A stretch of DNA of 64,000 nt, from NCBI GenBank assembly GCA_030280995.1, contig JASXTE010000017.1, positions 7,205,001-7,269,000 on the forward strand, given 5' to 3'. Below the pieces are notes generated by a model, which was not told the origin of the DNA, searched no databases, and saw only the letters and a list, made by a program, of their open reading frames with translations. A program made the position numbers and the translations under genes. Shown here in pieces: positions 32,868 through 44,945 of the stretch (position 1 is its first letter; every line of letters starts with the position of its first letter). Origin of the DNA: Hemileia vastatrix. Lineage: Eukaryota; Basidiomycota; Pucciniomycetes; Pucciniales; Zaghouaniaceae.

Positions 32868-34255
32868 CTACATTTTATGCAGCTCCTCTTTGTTGCACTT
32901 CTTCCTAGCTGCACTAAGCTTAGGATCCACCTTTAAAGCCTTAGGCTTTGGTTGAGCCTGGGAACTTCTCTTAGGCCTTCCCACCTTTCCTGCCTCTACA
33001 TCATAAACACCAGACAAGTGTTCCCCACTTGACTTTCCACCACAATAATGCAACTCCAAACCACCAAAGAAAAATGTAAATGAGACTCTATTAGCCTCCT
33101 TTACCTTTACCTTGCCTTCATCTCCACCTTTACCAGAAGACAAAGCCTTATTGGGAAACTCTTCAAACCTTGGCCTCCTTGTTTTGACATTATGTCTCCT
33201 CCTCAACAAGTACACTGGAGCCTGACCATCATTAGCCTTCACAGAAGTACCATCTGGGAACTTGAACACTTTCCCATCAAATTCCACCTTCCCTTCAGAC
33301 ACATCCTTATTCAGTGACCAACAATCATTGGACTTGCAGCTGTTCCTGCTGCGATAAGAGCAGACCCAAGGATCACTCCTACCAGCCCTCCTATCAAAAT
33401 ATCTAGTCTGAGAAGGAGCCTTATTGGCCTTTTGACCCTCCTGAACAAAAAAATGTAGCTGTTTTATCAGATAAGCCAACTGCTCCACTACTGGATCAAC
33501 CTCTTTAGGCTTCTCAGGAGCCTTTCCCTTGGTCCCACTTTAATTCTTCTTAGATTCCTCCACATCTTCAGAAAAAGCTCCACTGACCTTTCTAACATAT
33601 TTGGTGCTAGCTGCCTGGAAAGAATCCACTGTTAATAGTTTCAGATGACTCTTCACAAACTCCTTTTCCACACAAAAAGCAGGCAATTTCTGATTCCCAT
33701 TATAAAGAATCTTCAGCTTATCCTTTCTTTCCAACTCCTTCAGCACATTAATTCTGACATTCCTGGCCAGAGCAGACCAGAAAATATCCCTTTCAGAGTC
33801 AGTACTCTCCAACTCCTGAATATCCACCAAATAATCCACCACTGGCTCCAACTGAGCCAGAAACTTCCTATAAGTATGGAGGTTGTTGACCCCTCCATAA
33901 TATTGCTATTCACTTGCAATAATATTGAGATCCACCATAAAGTACCTGGATCCACACCAGTCTGTATCTACAGACACAACATTTTACAATCCTTTTTCCT
34001 ATAACCCTCCATTGCATCAACCTCCTTCACCAGAGCCCTGTATCCAATATAAAAGGTGACTTGCTTCACCATGTCCAGGTGAGAAGCACCATCCACATTC
34101 TCAGAAGCCTCAAACAGCTCCAGGAACAACTTCACATCCTCCCCCATAAACATATGCCCCTTCCAGGACCTGATCCTGACAGAAGGCCTTACAGAAACAG
34201 GATTACAATCCTCAGCAGTATCAACAGTGCCACTACCACCACTAGATAAAGAGGG
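32868..34255 (-). pseudogene. gag: gag of B1, decayed
   Basis: Homologous to gag of A along its length: NVDGASHLDMVKQVTFYIG (near 34100), VEKEFVKSHLKLLTVDSF, then the knuckle region (WVCSYRSRNSCKSNDCW), in which the CCHC pattern is blurred, then VFKFPDGTSVKANDGQAP. Broken into at least three frames (34153, 33851, 33488 starts). No clear start codon remains; similarity begins near 34255. Confidence 0.82.
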
Positions 34256-34351
34256 TCAAGAAGCCACAGTCCAATAGATTCTAGAAAACCAATCTCCAAC
34301 AAAAGAAGAGAGTCCAAAAGTAACAGAAAGTCCAAAAAGCTAACAAATTCT

Positions 34352-34370
34352 CACCCCACATTGGGCGCCA
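34352..34370 (-). promoter_or_regulatory. Primer-binding site of B1
   Basis: Minus strand TGGCGCCCAATGTGGGG, one substitution from that of gypsy A, starting 4 nt inside the LTR at 34375. Confidence 0.85.
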
Positions 34371-34374
34371 GAAT

Positions 34375-35398
34375 TGTAGACAATCCTATAGTACTAGCTA
34401 TAGGCCTTGACCAAGGGAGTTGGAGTAAAATTGAAGAGAAAAATCCCTGTCCCTTTGATAAATACCAGGTGAGATTTACTTGTAACAGCAAATTAGATAC
34501 TGTTACAATACCCCTTCAAACACACTTCTTGACTGCTTAACAAGTCAAGAAATCAGCCTAGATAGATCACAGAGCAAAGAGAACCTGAAATGCAGAAAGA
34601 TCCACACCAGAAACCCAAAACACTGTGCACCTAAGAACAGAAAACAGCAATAATACTTGATGCAAGTTGCAAGCTACACCAGAGAAACCAGTTTCCAAAG
34701 ATAAGTCAAATGAAGAACTAACCTTGCAACAAACACAGCTAATTGTGGCCAAAAAAAAGTGAAAACTGAGTGAGAAACCAGGATAAAACTTCAGGATGGT
34801 TGTATGATAATTAAAGTTCCCCCAAACTGTCTTTTTTTATTTTTCACTGCAACTAATTTTGGCGCTTTTGACAGCCAAATTGAATAAAAACCCTCTATAA
34901 ACACTCCCCAGCCTTCTATAACCATTGCAGGAGGACCTCCATGAAGCCCAAAAACCACCAAAAACATCTAATAAAGCCCAAAATACTTAGAAAAATCCAA
35001 CACAACTACTAAAACCCTTCAAACACAAAATTAAGCTATAACAACATTGTGAAATAAAATATAGAGCCAAATTAGCTCTACTTAATGGTACTAAGCACTT
35101 AACCCTAATACTTAAGGTTAGACTGTAACACATGAAAAACAAAATTAAACATCATTTCTTTAAGATATAAAAAATGAGGAAATGACCACTTAAAACTTGG
35201 ACTATGAAAAATATCATCTGGACATCAAATATAGAGAAAAAACAGGGCTATTCAATATTAGTACCCACATACCCATAGTGACAATAATCACTGAATAAAA
35301 CCAAAATAATGCCTAATCCTTTGACCAATGTTAATTAAGACATACACAAACAGCGCCAAACAACCCAACAAAAGCTCTTCAAATGTTTGAAGACCACA
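34375..35398 (-). repeat. Middle LTR shared by B1 (5') and B2 (3')
   Basis: Opens TGTAGACAATCC and ends GACCACA on +. On its left is the PBS and gag of B1; on its right (35399) the polypurine tract and 3' region of B2. It is closer to the LTR at 3114 than to that at 46699. Confidence 0.85.
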
Positions 35399-35408
35399 TC
35401 CTCCCTCC
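35399..35408 (-). promoter_or_regulatory. Polypurine tract of B2
   Basis: GGAGGGAGGA on the minus strand against the middle LTR. Confidence 0.8.
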
Positions 35409-35479
35409 AATTGAGAATGTCCACATTTCTCTTCACCAGATTCACAACGTTCAGTCTTCTTCCAAAATCTGCCTCTGAT

Positions 35480-36090
35480 ATGGGCCCTTGCCAATACTGC
35501 ATTTACAACAATCTGATCTGCGCCATCACAACACCAGCTCATCCATACCAAACCTCCTGTGATGTCTGCCAATCCAGAAAGAAGACTTTCTACAGCACTG
35601 GTCCATTATAATCTTCAACAGCTTCACCTGCACCTCAACCTGTTCCATCTTCCACCAGCATTAAAAGATACAGGCCATCCAGCCTGATACCCAGATTATT
35701 CAACAAACCACACCCTTCAAAAAAGAGTGCCAAAACCACTACAGCAATCAATACCACCATGCTTGGTCCATCTGATGGTAAAAAATTTTATTCCTTCCTT
35801 CTACTTTTAAAACTGATGACTGCTCAGTTTGTCCATCTTCTGACAGTGATGATTAAAATGTAGGATCCATTGAGCCACCAACACCTAACCACTTTCCCGC
35901 CATTAAGGCCAAGTTCCAACAACACTCCTCTGAACAAAAACACCTTCTAATAAGCTACTTCCTATGCACTCCTTCTAGAAATCCACAGGACCTTGAGAAA
36001 AGAGACACCTCATCCACCAGTTCAAGGCTAATGCTAAAAATTTTGTTTCATCTATTGATTTTATTCTTCCACTTGAATCTAGATTGAAGT
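35480..36090 (+). pseudogene. Antisense ORF 1 of B2
   Basis: ATG 35480, 82 bp inside the LTR. MGPCQYCIYNNLICAITTPA continues HPYQTSCDVCQSRKKTF: cysteines C-x2-C-x6-C-x12-C-x2-C, exactly as in gypsy A, with the sixth Cys absent. TAA at 35609-35611, then the same frame continues basic and Ser/Pro-rich (RYRPSSLIPRLFNKPHPSKK) to the conserved donor at 35778 and acceptor CTCAG at 35827. Exon 2 matches B1 exon 2 (HFPAIKAKFQQHSSEQKHL, then SYF-x-x-TPS) with one TAA near 35855 and a frameshift in the last third. Confidence 0.6.
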
Positions 36091-36168
36091 TTTTGTCTTA
36101 GAAATGAAAATTCTTGACCACTCTCCAGACTTCCTTAATCTAGCCAATCATAAGAAATTCCTCAGTTT

Positions 36169-36580
36169 ACAGTCTTGGGGGTCTTATCCTCAATTTTAAG
36201 TCTTGCGGGACTAACAGCCCTCATTTTATAGTCTTGGAGGACTCAAATTCCTCAGTTTATAGTCTTGAGGGACTCAAAAACTAAATCATAAAGACAGAAC
36301 CAGAGATCAAACCATTAAAGACCAAAGAGATAAACTAACATTCTGGGGTAACTGTTCTACAGAGCAGCCAGCTCATCAGTTACCCCCCCACTTTCCTTAA
36401 CTAAATTCAGAGACTCCTGCTTTGGATGCCCTCTTCCAGAATCACACCAACACCACATTATCAGTTTATAGTCATGAAGGACTCAATGATCAAACCATCC
36501 TCAGTTTATAGTCTTGGGGGACTATACCATTTTTCAGTTTAAAGTCATGATGAACTGACCATAGAGTTAAATTTAAATTC
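36169..36580 (+). repeat. H1 hairpin array of B2, with one H4 stem
   Basis: CAGTTTA/AGTC...GACT units near 36169, 36198, 36222, 36255, 36461, 36500 and 36534, co-linear with 12291-12690 of B1. An H4 stem at 36345-36385 has a perfect GGGGTAACTG with CAGTTACCCC. Confidence 0.75.
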
Positions 36581-36742
36581 TTGATGGACTTTTCACACTT
36601 TGCATAAAAAGACATGGCCAATTCCATGCTCAATACTCCACAACCAACCTACTGAACTTCCACTTTCACTTAATCATCTACCCATCAATGATAAAATTTT
36701 CCTTTTATCTCTTTTCTATTCATTGTTTTCTCATCACAGATG

Positions 36743-38123
36743 ATGGCTGTATTTCCTGATTTTGACCCAGATCTTCCTTGCTTCACTGCTCCAAAGGACT
36801 ATGCTTGCAAAAAGTGCATCCACATGTGCAGAACTTGCAATTTCACTCTTCCAACCCCTGTTTCCAAAATCTACAACAGGACCTGTGATTCTTGAAACTC
36901 CAAAATGAAAAAAATTTGACAAAGACCCCAATTATCCTATACCACCATCTGCAACTTCACATAAATACATCTCCAGATACCCTACTAGATTCCCAGAACT
37001 TTGTCCTGCTTCTTCATCTTTATCTTTTGCTCCATCCAGAAGATCCCAGCAATCAGTTCCCAGAACACTCTTTAAAAGACCTTCTTTATCCTCTCAAGAA
37101 ACTGCCTTTATCTCTGCAAATTTAGCACAAACAGCTCCAAAATCAGCTCCCAGGCGGCCCTCCCACCTTGCTAGAAAGCAAAAATAAGGCTCAAAATCTT
37201 CAAATTCATCCAGAAAACTACTAAATTCAACCAAAAAACACCAATAACTCCACGCAACAACCTCCTAGTGCTCCCAGAGAAATGGGGTCAAAGTTTTCTA
37301 CATCTAAAAATGCAAAAAATCCAAAATCTTCTAGAAGACCTTTTAGAGGGCCCCAATAAGACACCAGAGCACCAGACACTGCTTCCAGAAAATAATCTCC
37401 CTCTTAACCAAGAAAAATCAACTACACCTCTGCTCTTCCAGCCAATTATGCATCTAACAGTTCAATTTATTCCAGCACTTCATCCAGAAGAGACCAATCA
37501 GCTTCCAGGTCACCTTCTTCTTCTCCATCCTACAACAACCCTGGTACTCCACCACCATTACCCAATCAAACTGAACAAAGCAAAAATATCAACAACAACA
37601 ATAAAAGTTCTACTTCTTCAACTAGGCCAAGGAAAAATCCTTATCCTAGTTCATATTCTCCACACTATTTAGAGGATGGCCAAGAAAATCCATATCTCCA
37701 CCTGGTTGATCCTTCTACTATCTCCATTCAAACCTTTAAACAGTCCAAATTCCGATTGCTTACAAATTTTATGAGCTTCTAATCTGTAAGTACCAAATAA
37801 ATTAATCCAATTTATTCCACAGAAAATAATTACTGATCCAATTCTCCTGTTTAGTTGGCACCCCACCTCCTGAAGCTACTATTGGGATTGGCCAACCTCT
37901 GGAAACCACATTGACACTGGATTATGCCAATATAAAGAAACACCTAAGTATGATGTGTTCAAACATGCTTAAGGCCTTTGCTCTTCATGGGCGGCTGAAT
38001 GAATTTGAGAAGAACTTGAGAAAACAACTTCTTTACGATCACTGGAAGATGTCCAGGATAATTAAGCACACCTTCCAACACTCCATCCCAGCCTTCTCTG
38101 CTTCCACCCAAAAATTACCTTAA
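36743..38123 (+). pseudogene. Antisense ORF 2 of B2
   Basis: MAVFPDFDPDLPCFTAPKD, then YACKKCIHMCRTCNFTLPTP, then NRTCDS and TGA where B1 has TGC. So B1 and B2 each lost a different cysteine of the cluster to TGA. A long Ser/Pro/Gln-rich middle (37000-37680) is broken by stops and indels; in B1 about 650 bp of it is missing. The intron (GTAAGT near 37784) and C-terminal block (LDYANIKKHLSMMCSNML, KAFALHGRLNEFEKNLRKQ) are kept, ending at 38123. Confidence 0.55.
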
Positions 38124-38340
38124 AATCCAGTTCCTGACCATTACAATCCCTACACTCTCTCCAGAAGACTACACCACAAGGCACACAGTAAATCCTTGAA
38201 TACCAACAAGAATAAAAAACACCATCATAATCCAGACCAACCATCAGAAGGTTCTTCTTCCAGACATTAATTATAGAAAAAAAGAAATTAATAAATTACT
38301 AAATGGAGAAAACAATAATAATCAGCAAAGATATAAAAAA

Positions 38341-38960
38341 AAAATTTTTTTTACTTTATTTTTATTTTAATTTTAATTTTAATTTTATTTTTTATTTTTT
38401 ATTTTTTATTTTTTATTTTTTATTTTTTATTTTTTATTTTTTATTTTTTATTTTTTATTTTTTATTTTTTATTTTTTATTTTTTATTTTTTATTTTTTAT
38501 TTTTTATTTTTTATTTTTTATTTTTTATTTTTTATTTTTTATTTTTTATTTTTTATTTTTTATTTTTTATTTTTTATTTTTTATTTTTATTTTTATTTTT
38601 ATTTTTATTTTCATTTTTATTTTTATTTTTATTTTTATTTTTATTTTTATTTTTATTTTTATTTTCATTTTTATTTTTATTTTTATTTTTATTTTTATTT
38701 TTATTTTTATTTTTATTTTTATTTTTATTTTTATTTTTATTTTTATTTTTATTTTTATTTTTATTTTTATTTTTATTTTTATTTTTATTTTTATTTTTAT
38801 TTTTATTTTTATTTTTATTTTTATTTTTATTTTTATTTTTTTTTTATTTTTTATTTTTTTTTTCTTTTTTATTTTATTTTTCTTTTCATTTTTTTTTCTT
38901 TTTTCTTTTCATTTTAATTTTAATTTTAATTTTTTATTTTATTTTTTTATTTTTGACAGT
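38341..38960 (+). repeat. 600-bp (T)nA microsatellite
   Basis: Period 7 (ATTTTTT) from about 38385 to 38585, then period 6 (ATTTTT) with two ATTTTC variants to about 38840, then irregular T-rich sequence. It keeps a 204-codon Phe/Tyr/Leu/Ile frame open, which is a by-product of the repeat. Confidence 0.97.
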
Positions 38961-39099
38961 TCCAATAACTACGTATAACTACTAACATACTAAAGAATTA
39001 TACTTGAACAGAATTACAACCATAATGCTCAGAAAAATATGAGAGCTGAGAAAAAAAAATGAATAATAATGAAATAAAATAAATGATAAATACAAATGA

Positions 39100-39997
39100 T
39101 ATCCCCCAGCCAATTGATAAGCTGATCCCATGATACCTTACCCACATCCAATTGCACCTTGATGTGGATAAACCTTTAAGAAATTTTTAATATTTGAATA
39201 ATTGTGAACTGAAATAAAATATAAAAAATACTTAAAATAAAAAATAAAAAAATAAAAGAAACTAATAAATAATAACAAAAAAGAAAAATATCATTTCCCA
39301 GCCAATTGATGAGCTGTTCCCCACCAATGATTTCCCACATCCAGATGACCCTGATGTGGTAGATCCAACTATTTTTATTATTTTTTATTTTATTTTGTAA
39401 TTGAAGGTTACTTTATAAAAAAAAGAAAAAGGAAGTAATCTAAGACAAATACAATTTTATTCCATCACAACAGATCACAGAAGCTAATCCAGGTCCAAAG
39501 AAAGGATCACTAGGTGGGCTCCCTTCAAGAGGTAAAAATGATGGGAGACCACCAGTGATCCACCACCAACAAAGAACCAAGAGCCAATAACCAAGGAGCT
39601 TTTCCACTACAGCTTAAATTCATAGAGGACTAAAAACCTGAATAAAAGCAGATAATTAGGATTCAACTAAATAAAAACAAGGATTTGAAACAGACATTCT
39701 GGGGTAACTGTTACACAGAGCTTCCTGCCCATTAGTTTCCCCCACACTTTCCAATGTGAAATCTAGAAGCCCCCCTTGGGTACCTTCTAAATAAAAAACT
39801 TTCACCTCACAATTCAACCAATCAACACAAAAACCACCAGGCAAATGTCCAGCTCTTGAATACCACAGAAATCCAGTTTTAATTCATAGAGGAATAAAGA
39901 CCTGTTAAAGAAGACCAATGCTAGTGTTCAACTAAATTAAGAGACAGGGTTGGAAAGAGACAGTCTGGAGTAACTGTTTTACAGAGAAGCCAGCCCA
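39100..39997 (-). other. Conserved stem-loop block of B2 (H3 twice, H2, H1, H4 twice)
   Basis: H3 at 39105-39167 and 39298-39359; H2 at 39504-39561 (GGATCACTAGGTGGGCTCCC pairing with GGGAGACCACCAGTGATCC); H1-like units near 39610 and 39870; H4 at 39701-39742 and 39965-39998. Same order as 26675-27602 of B1. No gene here. Confidence 0.65.
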
Positions 39998-40147
39998 TCA
40001 GTTACCCCCACACTTTCCAAAATAAAATCTAGATGCCCCCCATGGGTACCATCTAAAAAAAAAGCTTTCAACACAAAAGGTGCACAGAATCACCAACAAA
40101 ACAACCCAGTAAAAAGAATGATTCATAGTTTATCCTCATTGCAGAGT

Positions 40148-43100
40148 TAGTCTTCTTCCCTTCTTGTGCTACTGGGATAAAACCTCTTAACCTGGTCAGA
40201 AGACACTCTCTTCTTCAAGAATGCCCCATCCAATTCCTCCAATTTATATGATCCACCTGAGAGCTGAGATCTGACTCTCTAAGTACCATTCCACTTGTCA
40301 GAGAACATCTTGTTCCACTGACTCTCCAAACTCCTATTATACACCAATACCAAGCACCCAGGCTTTAAAGGATTCCTCAGCCTGTGAGCCAACCTCTTAT
40401 CACAATATCTAACTGACTGGTTCCTGATCTTCATCATCCTTTCATAAGCTTTTTCATGGATTTCCTCCTTTCCTTCAATCTGCTTCATTATAGCACATAA
40501 GAAATCTTCAGTTGAAAAAACTTCATCCCAATCAATTCTGCAATAATAAAATGCCTCCAAATATACTTGTAAAACTGCCTTCTGACCAAAAATAAGTTCA
40601 TAAAGTGAATATCCAGTAGTTCTCTTGAAAGTAATTCTGTCAGCAAATAAAACCAAAGTTAAATAATGCCTCCACTTTTTAGTACTATCTCCCCACATAT
40701 TGACCAAAGAATCTTTAAAAACTTAATTCCCTCTTTCAAACATGCCTTCAGCTTCAGGATAATAAGGAGTATCCACTTTTATCTTGGACACAACACTAGT
40801 AACAACCTCCTTGAATTCATCTCCAAACTCAGGCCCTCCATCAACAGTGACCAATTTCATCAGCTCATACCTATAAATCCACTTCTTCTTCAAAAACTCT
40901 GCCACATTCTTGGCATTCAAGTTAACCAGAGGCACTACCTCAACTCAACCAGATAAATCATCCCTGGCCACAATCAAATATTTATACCTTCCCTCCTGAA
41001 TATGGACCACATCCAAACTACTCTTCCAAATACAGTTTATTCTACAGTGCATGACCAATTTCTTTTGGTTTCAAGTGACTTCTTCTTTGACACTCTTCAC
41101 AAGATTGGACCCAAACCTGCACATTCAACTTCATACCCGGCCACCAAAATCTGTATTATACTCTTCTATAAGTCTCCTCAAAGCCTCTATGACCAAGTTC
41201 TTCATGCAAAGACTTCAAAACCACCTCTTTACCATTCTTCTGATTCACCACTACTTGCGGATTTGGATGCCTTTTTCTTATTAACCTTCTCCCTGACACA
41301 TAGAATACAGGACCCTTCTTCTTGATTTCCAACCAAGTATCATCACCAAAGCTATCTGGCCTCTCCAAGGTCAACATATATTCCACCATAAGAAAATATA
41401 ACCCAGACTGACCCCAGGTTTCTTCTTCAAAATCCACCAAAATAACATTTAAGGGCACAACTCTGTCATCAAAATCACCAGTATGCACATGGGCCAATGG
41501 ACCTGCCCATCCAGGAAACCAATCTTTAAATTCAAGCACATCCTTCTCTTTCCACTGATTTTTTAAAGAATCCAGTGTACAAACAAAAACACCAGTTTCT
41601 AAATTTGAGCCATCCCAAACAACAGCCCCTTCTTCATCAATACAAATATCCTTATCACCAGAATCAAGAGCAGTTCAAGACAGTTTAATCTCATGGGGGA
41701 GGGCTAAACCATCATCAGGAAGACAATTAGCACCAGCCAGTATAACCTCATGGAGGAGGGTTGAAAAATATTCAGCACCTCTTGTGCTGGCATTAGCCAC
41801 TGGAACATCTTCATCTATATTTTTTGATTCTGAATCTTCATCTGTTGGTGGTCTTCTTGACAATCCATCTGGCATTGTGAAATTTTTCCCTGGATTATGT
41901 ACCAAATCAAAGGAGAAATTCTGGATTGATTTAACCCACCTAGTCATAGGGGCATTTGGAAGACTAGGAGTGTTGATCATCTGCACCAAAGATTTAGAAT
42001 CCACCTGCAGCTCAAAATTCTGCCTCCAAAAAAATTCTGCAACTTTTATAAGATTTTGGCCATGCCACAGAGCTCCAACTTTGGCTGAGAATACCTGGAT
42101 TCTACCTCACTAAACACCACAGATTTATACCTGACTGGCCTGACCTTCTCATCTTTATTCTCCTGAGACAGAACAGCACCAGCAGCAATATAACTTGAAT
42201 CCACAGCCAAATAAATCTTCCCAGCGCCAACACCATAATCCAACTTATGCAAAACAATATCATTCCCTACCACTTTCTTCAACTTCCCAAATGCCTCTTC
42301 ACAATCATCATCCCACTCTCAATCAGCATACTTCCTGGTTAACTTACTTAAAGAATCCATAAACAAAGAGAAGTCCTTAATAAACATCCTCACATAAACA
42401 CAAACACCTAAGAATCCCCTGACTTCAGTGGTATTCTTTGGTCTTGGCCATGCTTAAATTTTATTAACCTTCTTCTTTTCCATAATCCTACCCTCCTTGC
42501 ACACCACATGGCCCAAAATCTCCAATTCTGGTACACAAAAAAATAGCTTTGACCCAGACACAGTCAATCCAGCCTCCTCTATCCTAAACAAAATCCTCTC
42601 CTGTGTTGCAGAATACTCCCATATAAACCTCCTAATACCAGGTTTTTCCTTCAATACTTCATTACCATAATCAGATGTTGGCCCTTTAATTCCACCATCA
42701 TCAATAAAAATACCAGCATAACATGGTACTTCATCCTGAAAAATCTAAGCCATCTTTGCCTGGTAAACAGCAACAGAATTAGTAGCTCCTTGAGGTAACC
42801 TGGTCAATCGAAACCTTCAAAAAAGAGTCTCAAAAGTAGTAAGAGGCATAGAGTCCACATGGAGTTCCCTCTCATCATAATAGCCTATAATATCACCCAA
42901 ACCATAACACACCCTTCTAGAAAAAACCTCCACAAAATGCTCTGAACTTGGTGGCATTACAGCCTCCTTGATAGTCACTCTACTCAAGGCCCTGAGATCA
43001 TGAAACAGCCTAAGCTTGCCATTCTGCTTCTTGACACAGAACACAGGACTAGAATAACTTGAGGTTGAATGTTTATACAGCCCTGTCCTGACCCTCTCCC

Positions 43101-43695
43101 TAAAAATCTTCACAAAATCATCCCTTATAGAATCAGGAATTGGAATTGCTTTGCTTTGCCAAGGCTCATGACAAACCACTGGAATAAGATAAGGTGAGCC
43201 ATAAGAATTCTTTAACACACCTCTTTTCTCCTCCACAAAAGAAATTTCCTTTTCCCTTGACACCATCACATACAACAACAACTTCCTCTCCTCCTCAGAT
43301 AACCATCCATTAGGACCAAAATACACCACCTTTAACCTTTCCCCAGTAATCCTAACATTTTCCACAAAATGAGGTGGATTCTTCACTAAAGGTGTCACAT
43401 AAGGATCTCTTGACAAAGGAGGCCTCTTCAAAGGTGGTTTCAGTCCAACTGGAATAGGCTCATTGAAAGGCCCAACCTTCACTGCTACCTTTGTGTATTT
43501 AGCAGCATCCACTTCCAAATCTTCATTTTCAACAGGGACTTCTTCAAATTTCCTACAAAAATTAAAAGGGGTTTCCCCAATTCTCACAGGAGTGGTCAAG
43601 GTAATGTTTTTGAAAAAGGTAGAAGAAACCCTAGTGATGCACAATTGAGAGGACTTACTTGTAGACCCCAATTCACCGCCCCAAAACTTTTCCAT
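40148..43695 (-). pseudogene. pol: pol of gypsy B2, decayed
   Basis: Linker and RT N-terminus (43695-42817) with YSSPVFCVKKQNGKLRLFHD; FIDDGGIKGP retained near 42705; RT thumb (42654-42454); RNase H (42282-41675) with IYLAVDSSYIAAGAVLSQE and FTMPDGLSRRPP; H1 hairpins at 41681 and 41737; integrase (41539-40279) with LHEELGHRG, VTVDGGPEFG and EAEGMFERG; GPY/F tail to 40148. At least eight stops or frameshifts. Confidence 0.86.
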
Positions 43696-44149
43696 TCCAC
43701 ATTCCCATTTTCCTCCTCACTAACAACCTCAATTCCATCACTCCCTTCATCTCTTCAACCAAATAATCTTTAAATAATTTTTTTTGATCTTCTTTCTTCT
43801 TTATCTTCAGCGTTTTTTCTTTTTTTCTTGATGGGGTGCCCTCCATAAAATAGAATCCAGGGTTGAAAAATTGCTCACATGTGTGGCTAAGGTAATGTTA
43901 TTTGAAAGGTGTAGAAAAAAACCTAGCAGTGCACCATTGGGAGAACTTACTTTTAGACCCCAATCTCACTGCCCCAAAGCTTTTTCATTCAACAGACTTA
44001 TACCTCATCTTTTCTCTTGAACTTGAAATAAAATTAATCTAGAAAACATTAAATTAACAGAGACTTGATAAAAAACTTGAAGAATACTTGCAGAGAAGAG
44101 AAACATTATACAAAGAAAGCTGAAAATCCACTAGGAATATCTCCAAATG

Positions 44150-44215
44150 AGCTGACCTACTACAACCTGGATTTCCACTGAAAGGGGAAAGGTTGCAGTA
44201 CTTGGGTGATCAGCC
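44150..44215 (-). other. Protease-pol junction hairpin of B2 (H5)
   Basis: TACTACAACCT (44158-44168) pairs with AGGTTGCAGTA (44190-44200) with one mismatch; GCTGA and TCAGC pair outside it. Counterpart of the A and B1 hairpins. Confidence 0.5.
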
Positions 44216-44219
44216 CCAC

Positions 44220-44928
44220 CTACTCTAAAAAATTAGGCTCTCCATCAGAGCCTGATCCAGCTTCTAAAAAACCAGAAGTAGCCCTATATTCCCTTCTCCT
44301 CTCACAACAATCAGGACAATTACACATAGAGCTAAGACCAGGCCTGGTCTCCCAGCCCTCTTCACCAGGTGAAGATAACCTCATATGCAGGGTCCTTTCA
44401 TCCTCCCCTGTCAACTCCAGGTTGATACCCAATACTGGCTGCAAAATCCATCAAAAATGAGCCACCCAAAACTGCCCTAAAAGTGCCTTTTGCAATATAA
44501 AAGTGCACCTTCCCAGAAGCTCAACCAGCATACAGCTTCACAAGCTCTGCTGTTCCAACCAATTCAGTCACATGTCCACAAATCCCTCTCGAATTTGGGC
44601 CAATACCAGCTTTGATGGGGAGGCCCAATCAATTTTTCTCAGATAAAGAAATAAGATTGATCTGAGAACAAGAATCAACCAAAGCTCTGTTGGCCTTTCC
44701 ATTCAGAGTGACATTGAAAAAAACCAGAGGAGCAGATAAATAAGTCTCCAAATCATCCCCAAACTTCTCAGCAGAATCACACACAAGCTCCACCTCTCCA
44801 GAAGGGACCCTTCTCCTGTACAACATCTTCTTTTTCTTCTCAGCCAAACCAGAACTGATATCAAACAACTCCCCATAATTTAAGGATATGATTCCTTGAT
44901 TGATCTTCTCCAACACAGAATCTGTCAC
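44220..44928 (-). pseudogene. Protease region of B2
   Basis: From 44928: MTDSVLEKINQGIISLNYG, RRRVPSGEVELVCDSAEKFG, then ALVDSCSQINLISLSEK, where the DSG of gypsy A has become DSC, then a frameshift near 44640. The C-terminal piece (44444-44220) keeps LELTGEDERTLHMRLSSPGE and a CNCPDC tail. Confidence 0.8.
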
Positions 44929-44945
44929 ATTAACTCTCGCTGCAA

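Larger units (their letters stand above)
3114..35398 (-). mobile_element. Ty3/gypsy element B1, minus strand, with two nested insertions
   Basis: LTRs at 34375-35398 (5') and 3114-4196 (3'). The PBS lies just inside the 5' LTR (34352-34370) and a polypurine tract just inside the 3' LTR (TCCTCCCTCC on + at 4197-4206). Gene order on the minus strand is gag, protease, RT-RNase H-integrase, then a long 3' region with two antisense ORFs and conserved hairpins. The Plavaka-like element (4293-11616) and gypsy A (12786-25302) are inserted in the 3' region. With these removed the internal part is about 10 kb. Every gene is broken. The LTRs differ at roughly one site in eight over the ~200 bp I aligned, so this is an old insertion. 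Its 5' LTR also serves as the 3' LTR of B2. Confidence 0.85.

Noticed and set aside
38303..38917. 204-aa Phe/Tyr-rich open frame
   Set aside because: It is translated from the period-6/7 T-rich microsatellite; no codon-level signal beyond the repeat.
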